A stretch of 64,000 nt of DNA from Ornithodoros turicata (taxonomy: Eukaryota; Arthropoda; Arachnida; Ixodida; Argasidae). A program made the position numbers and the translations under genes. Below the pieces are notes generated by a model. That model was not told the DNA's origin. It was given only the letters and a program-made list of their open reading frames with translations, and did not search any database. The DNA lies in the NCBI RefSeq assembly GCF_037126465.1, contig NC_088202.1, positions 97,991,962-98,055,961 on the forward strand, in the 5' to 3' direction. How positions within the stretch are numbered: position 1 is the stretch's first letter; each line of letters starts with the position of its first letter. Shown in pieces: positions 33,840 to 44,427 of this stretch.

Positions 33840-35260
33840 CACTTGTGCGGCTACATGCTGCACGTGCCGCAGCAGTGTTGCCACCTTTTCACTGTTGTAG
33901 TCGCTAAATTTTGTTTAAAAAATATCTAAATCTCGACGAATTTGGGCAAAAAGCCGCATAATTATACAAAAAATTACTGACATTGGTAGCTCTAACGGAT
34001 GATCGGTCTTTCCAACCGTGTGATTAACACCTTTGGCGCAAAGGAAGCCTTTCTGGCTGCATACAATGTTCTACAGAATGGTGCCACCAGCACCAGTTAA
34101 ACAGTTTTGCGTTGTAATACGGTTATTGGCGCGCACCACAAAATACGTGGTGAAATCTCGTGTTCCGATTGCACCGCACGTTGCGCTGACTTTGGAACCT
34201 CATAGTAAGACGAGCAACGTGAAGCCATGAAAGCTATTTTGATCTGTTGAGGACCATAATATACAGGAAAAAAAAAAACTTATTTACTCTTGGACTGAGT
34301 ACGAAACGTAGAGCCTGCACTGAAGGCTCTATAAGGCAACAGAAAAGGATCCAGCAGATTAGATTAGATGAGATTTTGAATTCATCAAGAGTTCGATAGG
34401 GGACTGTGAACACGTAAGAAAGAGACATATGACAGCAACGACTGGGAACTCATTCCCCACAGGCTCCTTCAACTCTTTTTATCCGTTTATCTATGTGGAT
34501 ACGTAACACAAATAAATCTGAAAATTTGAAAAAAAATACAATCTTGTAGCACGTAGAATTTGCTGATGGACCGGAACTTGGTGCAGAATTTGGGTCAGAA
34601 TTGAGTCTCCCTTTGCTCCCTTTCACTATAGTCCTTTCACTTTTCACATTTTTTTCAGATATTCGCTCACTTCTTCAGAGGAATGAGCTCATGTTCGATA
34701 TGCACTTTGATGCACGCTGGTAGCAAACGCAGCACGCACCACCTTCACTGCGTCTTGCAACGTTGTCCGCTTTCCATGTCCCTTTTCCTCGCCTATCTCG
34801 CCAGTCGCCACCGCACGTGCACCGGCAGGCCCAGGGTGCGCTGGTAGCGCTGTCCTCTCTCTCAATGGGTCACGCAAACGCGCCGTTACTCATGAGAACT
34901 CACTGGTACCTTGCTTCCTGGAGGAGCCCAGAGCAACTTTGCTAGCTTTAGCACGGCTTGAAGTAGCATACCAACCAGAAGCGTTCAATTTCAGTCGTTC
35001 CTTGTTTCCACGTTCTCTCAGACCGACGCCTTGGAGTCTTCAATACTGCACGAATCGATTTTTACCGATGTTTTCACATTTTCACTGTCGCTAAAAATCT
35101 CATGATATGCTAGAGGATGTCGCTAGAAAAGTCGCTAAACCCAGGATACGAAAAAAATTGCCAAACAAAGCAAAAGGTCGCTAAATTTAGCAGCAAAATT
35201 GCTAAAGTGGCAACACTGTGCCGCAGGGTAGGACTGCAGAAAAATACATTACATATGCAG
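33840..35260. repeat. Repeat family T, copy 2, split by an hAT-like element
   Basis: The left piece CTACATGCTGCACGTGCCGC (33851-33870) and the right piece CCGCAGGGTAGGACTGCAG (from 35221) together match ATGCTGCACGTGCAGCAGG plus TTAGGACTGCGG at 60592 and the 1.6-kb copy. Only about 60 bp of the family is recognisable here. Confidence 0.65.
33873..35218. mobile_element. hAT-like element with perfect 8-bp duplication
   Basis: The ends CAGTGTTGCCACCTTTTCAC and, in reverse, CAGTGTTGCCACTTTAGCAA are TIRs. The 8-mer TGCCGCAG lies at 33865-33872 and again at 35219-35226, a perfect hAT-type duplication. Subterminal motifs TCGCTAAATTT and GTCGCTAAAT recur near both ends. The 1346-bp interior shows no transposase. 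It has a GATTAGATTAGATGAG tract at 34358 like the LINE tail at 24.55 kb, so a small LINE end may sit inside. Confidence 0.85.
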
Positions 35261-36546
35261 ACCGCGAAAGTGCTGGCTATCAAATTCAATGATAAATAAT
35301 GGACAGTAACTTTAATGCACGCTGGCTCTGGACATCGCAATGAAACATATTAGTGTGTTCTTTTTTTGTTTTTTTTTTTTTTTTTGCTTTCTAGGTGTCC
35401 TGTCTGTCGATTTAAAGCGTATGGGATGAGAGTAGGAGATACGTAGATATTGCAGCTCCGTCGTCTAGCTGTTGTGTCGAACTTTTCGCATATTATATTT
35501 TGAATTTTTTGTACGCAAAGATGTATCAGTAAAGGATAAGATACATGGTGCGGGTGATTTTTCCTGTCAACTACAAATTCAATGTCAATTTCCTGCAAAT
35601 TACAGCGATGGCAACTACGACGTTGTAACAAATCCAATTCGCATCGGCAAAGTTTTCCGCGCACTCATCGCACCGACAAAATGTACTTGAGCAGATGCAG
35701 ACTTCTCTTATTATAATGTAACCCACTATGTCGGAATACGCTTCCTAGCCTGGACTCATGGTCCTTCCGAATGACATTAATCCATTGCTGTCGCGTGCAT
35801 CTTAGGACCAGAAAGGAAATCAGCTAATGAAGTAAACTCATGTAAAGAAGTAAATAACTTCGTCTTTTTTTTACTGCGTGCTTTTGTACGATACGGACAA
35901 CCGATAGCACGAAAGTTTCGTGGCATCACAAAAATACAAATTATCCTCATGGAGTTCAAACGAGCAGCGCAAGTAATTGGCAGAGTAACATCTTTCGGCT
36001 AGTTGACAAGACGGCGGCAAGCGTTGGGACGGCTGCAAAGTATAGACTAGGTTCCGGCTAAGTCGGCACTCTAGGTCTAGGTACAATAAAAGAACAAACA
36101 CCGAACAAAATATTCTAAAAGCATGCGGAAACAACATTGACATCAACGTTAACTGGAAGTACAACGGCAAGAATTCGCTTCCACTAAAGTGGAATGTCAA
36201 CAGTAAGACTTGCGAAATTTAGGAGGAATTTGTTTCGGGAGAGTTCCGTGCATCAGGAGGTAATGACGCGTGCTTACCCACTAGTTCGTGTTCGGAAACA
36301 CAAACGGCAGAAACATTCGTCTTCTTATTTCGAATTCATCAGGTTCTGTTCGGGCTCTTGTTCACTTTTACAAAAACCAAAATGCTTATTTGTTTATTTA
36401 AAAGCGATACATAATAATTCGATTTTTATTTCCGTATGCTCATTGAAGGTCGGAGTGGCTCGGAGTAAAATCAAGAAAGGGCAACTATCACTATACTTAG
36501 TTCCACCGTCCTCACTCTACGACAAACACCCCACCGAGTGTCTCTT
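35261..36546. other. Unassigned stretch
   Basis: No gene supported. Poly-T tract at 35360-35385. Open frames of 60-120 codons lack motifs. Confidence 0.4.
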
Positions 36547-36558
36547 CCTAAATTAGGT

Positions 36559-36853
36559 TTTTTTTTCTTGTTAGCGCCGCGAAGCAACTGTGGCTATGGG
36601 CATCGTACAGATGTGGACAGATTGAGAGAGGATAACAGGAAGGAGTGGGGGACAGGGGGTTAGTATGCGTCCTGCGCAGGCTTCAGGGGGAACTGTGTCA
36701 ACATTCGTGTGGAAAGTCTTCGGGAAACCCAGGGAAAACCTCAGACAGCACACCCGGTGGTAGGATTCGAGCCCACTACCTCAGAGTCTTCAGCACGACC
36801 TTGGTTACCACCAACGAGCAGGACGCCTTAACCCGCTCAGCCATGCGCTGGTG
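36559..36853 (-). mobile_element. Full-length SINE-B with 12-bp duplication
   Basis: The perfect 12-mer CCTAAATTAGGT at 36547-36558 and 36854-36865 brackets a 295-bp unit. On the minus strand it starts GGCACCAGCGCATGGCTGAG plus CGGGTTAAGGCG, a tRNA-Ser/Leu-like head with A box TGGCTGAGCGGG. It has a B box GGGCTCGAATCC, a body with GCTGTCTGAGGTTTTCCC, CAGTTCCCCCTGAAGCC, CCCCCTGTCCCCCACTCC and CATAGCCACAGTTGCTTCGC, then GGCGCTAAC and an A-rich tail. Head, tail and duplication together make a textbook SINE insertion. Confidence 0.9.
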
Positions 36854-36865
36854 CCTAAATTAGGT

Positions 36866-37565
36866 GATCGAAATGACAAGACCCCCTCGGGCAGATTCCA
36901 TTAACTTCCGCTTTTTACTAGCCTAAATAATTTATCCCGGAAAAAAAGAAAAAACATATTACATTCCTTCCTACAGCTGTCCGCATTACGAGGACGTCAG
37001 AAGAGAGGAGCCGCTACACTTGAGTATTTTGCGTCGAACTAATCATCCAGGTTGTTTACTACGGTAATATCAAAGGGAAATGCAGCTGCAAATGCACTGT
37101 ACAAAGACTTGCCATCCTTTCGGCAACGTTGGAAAGCACAGGTGACACAAAGCTGTGTGGAACAAGTACTGCATTCACGGCGAAACTAACAACCTCTGCA
37201 ACCAGCAACAAGGTTTCAGAACATTTGCGCACAAAAGCTATAGTTAGAAGCGGCTTGATTGCCGCCATTCCTGTTCCCACCTATTCCTTCCACTCGGCTT
37301 CTCATGTACCACACGCAACGTGAGCCTTTTCTGCATGTTATTTGATGTGTGCTAAGTGTTCAGCCCATAGGAGCGCCTGGCTCTTATTATACCTGGTTTG
37401 CAGTAGACGCGTGTTCAATATATATGGGGCACCTGCACGCAGCCTAACTTTCGTTGGTGAACGTTATTTGATGGATGGACGAGTGAATTTAAAAAAAGAA
37501 AACAAGTTGTTGTTCCACAAGCCCTTAAGACTTGAATACATGTAGAGCAACACGTACATATTATA
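36866..37565. other. Unassigned stretch
   Basis: No gene I can name. At 37085-37138 one frame reads NALYKDLPSFRQRWKAQ followed by GTGACA, which could be an exon with a donor site, but the downstream frame closes and no acceptor is clear. Other frames are short. Confidence 0.3.
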
Positions 37566-37567
37566 TA

Positions 37568-38346
37568 CAGGGTGTTTCAGTTAAATCCCCGGGCTAAATA
37601 ATTCGCGAACCGGTGCACCAATCGAAGTACTTCCTTTTTTACAAGTATCTGTCCGATACCACCGACAAGCTGCGCACCGTGTGAATGAGTGGGAGGCGCT
37701 CATTATTTAAATAAAAATGCAAATGAGTTTCGTCAAAAAACGTTATTTCTAAAGCAGGTCGCCGTCGGTATTAAAATGGGTACTACCCCTTTTGGGAACT
37801 TCAGTGGACACCTTTTAGTGAAAAATCCGCCACGCAAGCGGGTCATTTGTTGCAGTAATTAATTGGTTTCGGTTTACATGTTTTTGTCGCGGCTTGTCGC
37901 GGTGAAGCGCGAAAGGACGCTTTTCCACTCAGTTGTCCACCAATGAATTACGTCCTTACAACAATGAATTACGTCAGTGAATTACACCAGTGAATTACGC
38001 CCTTTTGCACTTCGCCGCGACCAGCCGCGACAAAAATATGTAAACCAAAACCAATTAATTACGGCAACAAACCCGCTTCGTTGGCAGATTTTTCTCTAAA
38101 AGGTGTCCACTGAAGTTCCCAAAAGGGTTAGTACCCATTTTAATGCCGAAGGCGCCCTGCTTTAGAAGTTACGTTTTTTCACGAAACTCATTTGAATTTT
38201 TATTTACATAATGAGCGCCTCCCTCTCATTCACACAGTGCGCAGCTTTTAGGTGGTATCGAACAGATACTTGTAAAAAAGAAAGTTCTTCGATTGGTGCA
38301 CCCGTTCAAGAAGTATTTAGCCCGGGGATTTAACTGAAACACCCGG
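37568..38346. mobile_element. 779-bp palindromic TA-target element
   Basis: The two halves (about 37568-37912 and 38002-38346) are long inverted copies around a roughly 90-bp spacer. The ends are CAGGGTGTTTCAGTTAAATC and, in reverse, CCGGGTGTTTCAGTTAAATC. TA flanks both ends (37566-37567 and 38347-38348). The arms carry few substitutions, so the DNA can fold back almost completely. No ORF with transposase motifs. It belongs with the palindromes at 44428 and 61430 in structure and target, though their sequences differ. Confidence 0.9.
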
Positions 38347-38399
38347 TATACACACATACATACTACTACTAAGTCCGCAGTAGCTCACTCCAGCATGCC

Positions 38400-38562
38400 A
38401 CGGCGGTGGATGGTGGTGGTAGTGGTGGCGGTGAAACGGTTCGCCCATTGTCGGCCTCACAGACGCCCTGAACATGCGTCCTGGGCCGACTTCTAAGGGA
38501 ACTGAGCCGACATATGTCTGAAAGCGTCTGAGGAAAAACCCCAGACAGCAAAGCCGCCAGCT
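38400..38562 (-). mobile_element. SINE-A, copy 6 (5'-truncated)
   Basis: Minus strand: GCTGTCTGGGGTTTTTCCTC, CAGACATATGTCGGCTCAG, TTCCCTTAGAAGTCGGCCC, AGGACGCATGTTCAGGGC, GTCTGTGAGGCCGACAATGG, then a CACCGCCACCACTACCACC tail. The tRNA-like head and the CGTGACGTTGCC block are missing. Confidence 0.8.
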
Positions 38563-39017
38563 TGTCACGCTCTTATTGTTTTTCTGTCATTGACGAATGC
38601 AAGGGTAATTAAAACAATGAGGGAGCCCTATTTTCGTATTCAGAGAGAAATTAGATGCATGCGTAAGACTTAAGCAAACGGCAATTAAGGTACAATTTAT
38701 TCTATGCAAATTAAATCCTGGGGATTCGAACGTGCAGAATAAGTAAAGAAAATGCAAAATAGAGCGCCGAATAAACGATAAAAGAAATGGGATTCGGAAT
38801 GAAAGAATGACAGTTGATGGAGAGGCAGCAGCAGTGGAATTCTAACCAAGCCTCTCGTTTCAACGCACCCATTAGAGAATCGCAGGGTGCGGGTTCGAAC
38901 CCCACTGCTGGTGTCTTTTCATCAAATCATGAAATGTCATTATTTAACTGAAGTATATGCAACTGGACGCTTTCAGGCTCGAGTGTTGTGTTCATCCTTC
39001 AATGTTTCATTAGCGAG
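38563..39017. other. Unassigned stretch with an isolated B-box
   Basis: GGGTGCGGGTTCGAACCCCA at 38884-38903 has a perfect Pol III B-box core. A cloverleaf cannot be formed: the acceptor halves do not pair over seven bases and the T stem has a mismatch. Probably a remnant of an unidentified SINE head. The rest is unassigned. Confidence 0.4.
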
Positions 39018-39155
39018 TTTTCGTAGATCGGAAGGTGTTCACGATAAAAATTCCGAAAACATGATAAGGAAATCGCCCTGTTTCTTTGAAGCGGGTGACG
39101 TCACATTGCTAAGCTTTGATACCTTCCTTTATCTTATCGTTTTCGTAGAGCTCTT
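39018..39155. repeat. Repeat family R, copy 3 (uninterrupted)
   Basis: It reads TTTTCGTAGATCGGAAGGTG, TTCACGATAA, ATTCCGAAAACATGATAAG, TTTGAAGCGGGTGACGTCAC, and ends CTTCCTTTATCTTATCGTTT plus TCGTAGAGC. The left end GATCGGAAGGTG..ACGATAA mirrors CCTTCC..TTATCGT at the right, showing TIR organisation. It defines the intact unit against which the other copies are read. Confidence 0.7.
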
Positions 39156-39484
39156 CCGAGGTACTAAAACTCGCTATTGCTTCGGCTACTATTACGATTC
39201 AAGCGTTTTGTGTTAGAATAGTAGCATATTTTCCCCAGTACAGGAAGAGACCAAACGTCTCCCTCTGCAAGTGTGAAATTCATTTATGACCACGGTCCAC
39301 CTGTATGCACAACGGTTAGGAACGGCCAATGCACTGCGTAAATTATCGTTTCTCAATAAACGACGGTGCGAGCAAGTCAAATTCAATCCCTGTTTCTTCA
39401 CTTTAGTATCTGTGATGATGTGTAGCCACATTAGCGATTTGTCGCTCAATTTAGCGACTTTTGACTGAGCTTTACTGTACATAT

Positions 39485-39912
39485 ATTACTGTAGCTGTTC
39501 ACGGGAAGTTCTCGAGAAATCACGGTGATTGTATCACGAAACCTTCCGCTTCTTCTCTGTCTCCTTCTGTCTTCTCCTTCTGTCTGTTGACTGCCGGTTT
39601 CGGTGATGCAAAAAAGTTAATATAATTTAAAGCTAATAAATGCAGCTCTGACACACTCAGAGATGAGTACGTTGTCCCGGAAAGTGCCCCGATTTTTCAG
39701 AGTTTCCTGTCCCTCTTTTGTCCCGATTTTAGTAATATTTATGTCCCGCTAATCTCAGACCTACACATCACCACTCACTTCACAGATCACAAGGCAGTAC
39801 TCGTCACTCTAAAGTAGTTGTGCATGCATCGGTGTCGTATGTAAAAGTGTCGCCATCCACACACAACAGCTACCGCTGAAATTCGCGTTACACAATCGTA
39901 ACCGTCCTGTAT
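39485..39912 (+). repeat. Long inverted repeat, left arm
   Basis: Contains GTACGTTGTCCCGGAAAGTG, TTTTGTCCCGATTTTAGTAA, GTCCCGCTAATCTCAG, CATCACCACTCACTTCACAG and GAAATTCGCGTTACACAATC. The reverse complement of 43361-43725 matches over nearly the whole length, by eye about three quarters identical. It ends in poly-T at 39911-39932. Function unknown; probably two opposite insertions of one element. Confidence 0.75.
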
Positions 39913-40133
39913 TTTTTTTTTTTTTTTTTTTTGCTTACCGCGACAGCTGTTAAAGGCGTAGTTTCGTCCTGTCCCGTACGTCGCATCGCCGAAACCCTTC
40001 TCTCCCTTGGCACGAGATAAAGTGAAGAAACGAGAAAAAGGCGCGCGATGCTGATTGGTCATTTCTAAGAGTCACGTTGGCTGTGACGTTGGCGTCACGT
40101 GCCTCAGAGGAAAAGTGGCAGCGGGGGATGCCG

Positions 40134-40582
40134 GTTCACATGTCACTGCTTTAGTGATCCAAAACTATCCATAGTACTATCGACGATGTCGATAGTCGTA
40201 TGACAATCGAACTATCGATAGTAAGAAAACTACCCAATGCACAATCGATAGTTCACTATCGATAGACTATCGATACTGTCACTGTGCCACTGGGAAAACG
40301 AAGACGGGAACGAAAACATCGATAGTGAGAACCAAATCTAGCTATCGATAGTAAAGAAAAACAGGAGAACAGTACTATTGATAGGACAATTATCGTAATA
40401 CTATCCATCGTTTTTGAACACTGTCGATAGTACTATCCATAGTCCGCAATCGAGAGCTTTTACACTATCGATAGCTTTAAAAAAAAAAAAATCGCTAAAG
40501 AATGTGGCATTTAAGAAACTATCTATAGTATCGATAGCCAATTTATCGATAGTTTTGCATAACTACATTGCATGTGAAGAGT
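40134..40582. mobile_element. ATCGATAG-array TIR element
   Basis: The interior carries eight exact ATCGATAG octamers plus many one-base variants, mostly within ACTATCGATAGT palindromes, between 40160 and 40556. The ends TTCACATGTCACTG..CAAAACTATC and, in reverse, TTCACATGCAATG..CAAAACTATC are imperfect TIRs of about 36 bp. No ORF. Dense subterminal palindromes suggest transposase-binding arrays, as in the GTTAC elements here. Superfamily and target duplication undetermined. Confidence 0.7.
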
Positions 40583-43360
40583 TGCGCCGCGGGCGTATCG
40601 GCTTCTCGTCGCCCGCAGCAGAAGCGCAGACAGTATATTGCGTGTGTATGCGGAAATGAATAGCCGCGTTATGAGCCGTCCTAAGGAAGTGTACGTACGG
40701 AAGATCTTGTTGGGGACTACAATCGACAGGGCAAACCATGTACGCAGCGACACGCGAGCTCAAATAAATAACTCTGTCCCTGTCGTTGATTTGACGCCAC
40801 CGTAACTTTTTTCGTATACCGGTCTTAGCATTTTTACGACTTCCCGCCGCTTATTTGGGGATTGCTGTCGACAATGGCGAGCAGTAACGCTAGGTTGCAT
40901 CTACTTTGCACTACCTTCAAAGATCCCTCGGTTCAGGGTGAAAGAACATAGAGGAAAGAAAACGAGTAAAATTAGACGAATTTGGCAGATATGAAATTTG
41001 TGGAATGACCGCTATAACTGTTGGCAGTACTACTACGCGCTCGATGTGGCAACACTGTTTGAGACTAACGTTCCACTGATCGTAATAAGTTACTAACTTT
41101 TTTTTCTTCTTTTTTCTCCTTCACATAAATCAATGGCTCTTACGAATTTTCCTCATTATACTGTACCATGCGACAATGCCGTCCAATGCAGAATTAGAAA
41201 ACGAGATCAAAGCAATGAATGCACGCCGCTTAGCCTAATTAGCAGTAATCTAAATCTCAATCAACAGGTCAGCTATCAGTAACACGTTGCTCGTGCTGGT
41301 GTTACTGTACGACAATTTCGACTCTGTAATTACCGTTATTTTAACTAGCATGAGAATTACCACAACTTTTGGGCTGAAAACGAGATGATGACAAAGCGAA
41401 ACATTCACTGTACTCTTTGGTGCACTGCCAAACGCGTACGAAACGCGACAGCATTGCGGCAGACGAAGGGCGGTCATTGTGCTGTGACCGAACATGATTT
41501 GCGTGCGGCGCAACGGGAAACCCGACCACAGGTTGCTATGGGCCTCGTGCTGAAACACGGGTTTCGCGCTAGAGGTGTGCGCCGCCGACATTATGACAGT
41601 CCAGGGAGGGCAAACATGGTCACAGCGTGCGAGTGAGGAAAATCATATTTTCTTTATTTTTATTGGTGTGATCTCCCTGGATCCCTCTCGCGTCGCGTGA
41701 GGCGCCACGTGCCGGACACTGGGTAGACGTGTTTCTTGCAATTCTCATGTTTGTACTGGGAACAATGGAAGATGAAGAGAAAGAGAATGTGTTCAAGGAA
41801 AAAGTGTCGCAGTTCACAGTCACCACGTTGCATTTGCAGTCGCGTTCGAGTGCTCGAATTATGTGTGGGGCAATCAGCTAGCGAACTGGGTTTTTGTAGA
41901 TCAGTTCAACCACAGCTGCCGCGGTCGGTGCTTCGTGAAAAAAGTACCGTGTGCCAGCGACGAGCACTCCTTCAGAAAGGGTTGCTTGAGAAATGGTAGT
42001 TAAAGTTAATTTTTGAAGTATCTAAGTTTCAGTTACTGTTACATGGATTCAAGAGTATCTAAGTTGCAGGTATAGATACCACGTGGAAGAAATACACAGA
42101 TCCAGTTACCCTCAAAACCATACTCAATGGTTTTACAGATTCATTTTCTCTTGTCGGCTCGAAAAATTTACAATATTTATTCATGGTACCCCAAAGGTCA
42201 AATGACATTACATGGGGGAGTGAGAACGTATGTTTCGCCTTGCCTCATGCGTGATGCAACCTTAGTGTACCGAAATTTGAAATACCTGAAAATTTTTACA
42301 CACACACACAGTGTGTGTGCATCGACGAGACAATGACGACTAGGCAATGCATCGACGAGGCCAGTGGTGCTCAACTTCCATCGATCGAAGGAACCCGTGA
42401 TTGTTACAGCTCGACCTCACGGAGCCTAAAGCAGCTGTGTAGAAGTGGGTCAGGCGAAGTAGGTGTGGGTAAGGTACAAAACATTTATATTTCTTTTATT
42501 GTCTATTTCATTGTTAAACTATCATTTATCATTCCTAGTTTTGTCACAAGATGTCGCTTGAGTTTTACCGGATTAATTGAACTGGTACTTCCCCGCAGAC
42601 AATGCATTGTGGGATACCATGGATGCTTGTAAATATCTAGCACTTGTAGGCACGAGAGCGGGCGCTGTTCTGTTGAGAACCACTGGACAAGACAGACATG
42701 ACAAAGTAAAAACAGCGCACCATCGTAGCTGTTTCGATATTCTTGTTTAGCAGTTCCCTTCACTTTTAAACCTTTTCTTGGCACGAAGAATGGAAAAGGC
42801 AAAACGAAGGATCACACAGTTATTCTCCGTTACGTAGGTCCTAAGGTTTGTTTCCACCCCCCACACCCCAAGCTAAACGGTCTCTGTACAGGAGCGCTGC
42901 TTGGTAACGCTGTTTTACAAGGAAACTTTAATAATATGACTTTAATAGAGACAAAGAGTGTATTGGCATCAAGTAAGAGAACTACCTATGGAGGTAGCCC
43001 CTTCTACACTGATTCTATCTTGCATACGAGATACCAACGACCAATCCTGCAACTCCGAAAGAATCGCTACGGGGGACAGTACAGTTCTAGTGTGCTTACT
43101 ACAACTTGATGTGCCACTCACCTCTAATATATACAAAGAGTGTGTATTCTCATCAAGCAGGAGAACTTTAATGGATACCTTTAATACAGACAAAGAGTGT
43201 AAAGACCCAAGATCTTTTGATGAGTTTTTGATTATATAGAAAAAAAATGTACTCGAAAGAAAGGATATAAGTTACTTAAAAAAGTAGCTGAATTACATAT
43301 ACAACTCCACATTTACAAATCTATGCGATGTTTTACTCAAGATACACACAAAACATTGCA
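40583..43360. other. Unassigned stretch
   Basis: No gene supported. A direct repeat of about 45 bp (CAAAGAGTGTATTGGCATCA against CAAAGAGTGTGTATTCTCAT) occurs at 42940-42985 and 43130-43176. GTATCTAAGTT..CAG motifs at 42015-42075 and a GTTACTTAAAAAAGTAGC tract near 43270 look like element ends that I cannot pair. (CA)n at 42300. Longest frame is 126 codons or less without motif. Confidence 0.35.
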
Positions 43361-43725
43361 GGACGGTTACGAATGTGTAACGCGAATTTCAGCTGTAGCT
43401 GTTGTATGGGTGGACGTTGACACTTTTATTGCTGATACATGCACAATTACTTTACAGTGACGAGTACTGCCTTGTGATCTGTGAAGTGAGTGGTGATGTG
43501 AAGACCTGAGATTAGCGGGACAAAATATTACTAAAACCGGGACAAAAGCGGGACAGCTAAAAAAATCGTGACACTTTCCGGGACAACGTACCCATCACTG
43601 AATATGTCAAAACTGCTTCTATTAGCTTTAGATTATTTTAGCTTGTTTTGCAGTACCGAAACCGAGGGTTTTGTGATGCAGCAACAGCGATTCACATTCC
43701 CGTTAACAGCTTGCCGCTGTAAAAT
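43361..43725 (-). repeat. Long inverted repeat, right arm
   Basis: Reverse complement of the 39485-39912 arm: CAGGACGGTTACGAATGTG, CGCGAATTTCAGC, CTTGTGATCTGTGAAGTGAG, CTGAGATTAGCGGGAC, TTTCCGGGACAACGTACCC. The arms are about 3.45 kb apart and their divergence indicates they are not recent. Confidence 0.75.
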
Positions 43726-44098
43726 TATCTAGATACAGGTACTCAGATATTTTTAATTAGTTACTAAACAGCAGAGTTGTACACGTTACTTGAAAAAATT
43801 GATTACAATTACTGTTACTACTGGGCGAAAAGTAATTATTTAACGTTACAAATTACTTCGTCAACAATGTAATACGTTAGCGATTAAAAATGTAACGCGT
43901 TACTTTTCCCGTTACGTTTAAATTGTGGGCCATACCAAACCAACAAGCCTGCAGTGAATGCAACCATGCAGCTCTTGTTGCACATTCTAATATGAGACAC
44001 CAACATACATGATAAGTGAAATTCACAAATACTTTTCAAAGCAACATACAAAACACATACACGCGTTTATTACAGATTTATATACACATTTACATATA

Positions 44099-44425
44099 CA
44101 CGGTGTCCCAGCTAACTGTGAACATATTTTTTTAGGAATATATATGACACTTTTTCCAAGATGAAATCAATTGCAATATAGCATATACTGAAGGGCACTC
44201 CCTAGGAGGGCATTAGCAAAGTCCAAAGGCAATGTCTTAATGAACTTTCATTAATACACTTTTTAATTATAAAAGCTACAAAGTTGTCCCAATGAGAACA
44301 TCTGTTCCTTTCGGTCACCTGATATCGTAGCCGCTCAGAACAAAAATCCGTTCGATAGATCGCCCGCAAAAAATTCGTGAATTCGTACACAACACCATTA
44401 CCTACGAACGACTTAGGTTCATACA
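44099..44425. mobile_element. One-ended TA-target MITE
   Basis: TA (44097-44098) precedes CACGGTGTCCCAGCTAACTG, the style of the CAGGGTGTCCC ends nearby. The interior runs to the start of the palindrome at 44428. No matching right end was found, even beyond the palindrome at 45306, so the copy is truncated or rearranged. Confidence 0.5.
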
Positions 44426-44427
44426 TA

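Larger units (their letters stand above)
39418..41057. other. Possible hAT-like element, ends only
   Basis: At 39418 the sequence TGTAGCCACATTAGCG with TCGCTCAATTTAGCGACTTT resembles the end of the hAT-like element at 33873 (GTTGCCAC.., TCGCTAAATTTAGC). At 41046-41057 GTGGCAACACTG gives a matching opposite end. The flanking 8-mers do not agree, so the two ends may belong to different insertions. The interior holds the repeat arm at 39485 and the ATCGATAG element. Confidence 0.3.

Noticed and set aside
37085..37138. Possible host exon NALYKDLPSFRQRWKAQ with GT donor
   Set aside because: No acceptor, no partner exon and no family match; too short to call.
38884..38903. Candidate tRNA gene
   Set aside because: A perfect B box is present, but acceptor and T stems do not pair and there is no A box at the right distance.
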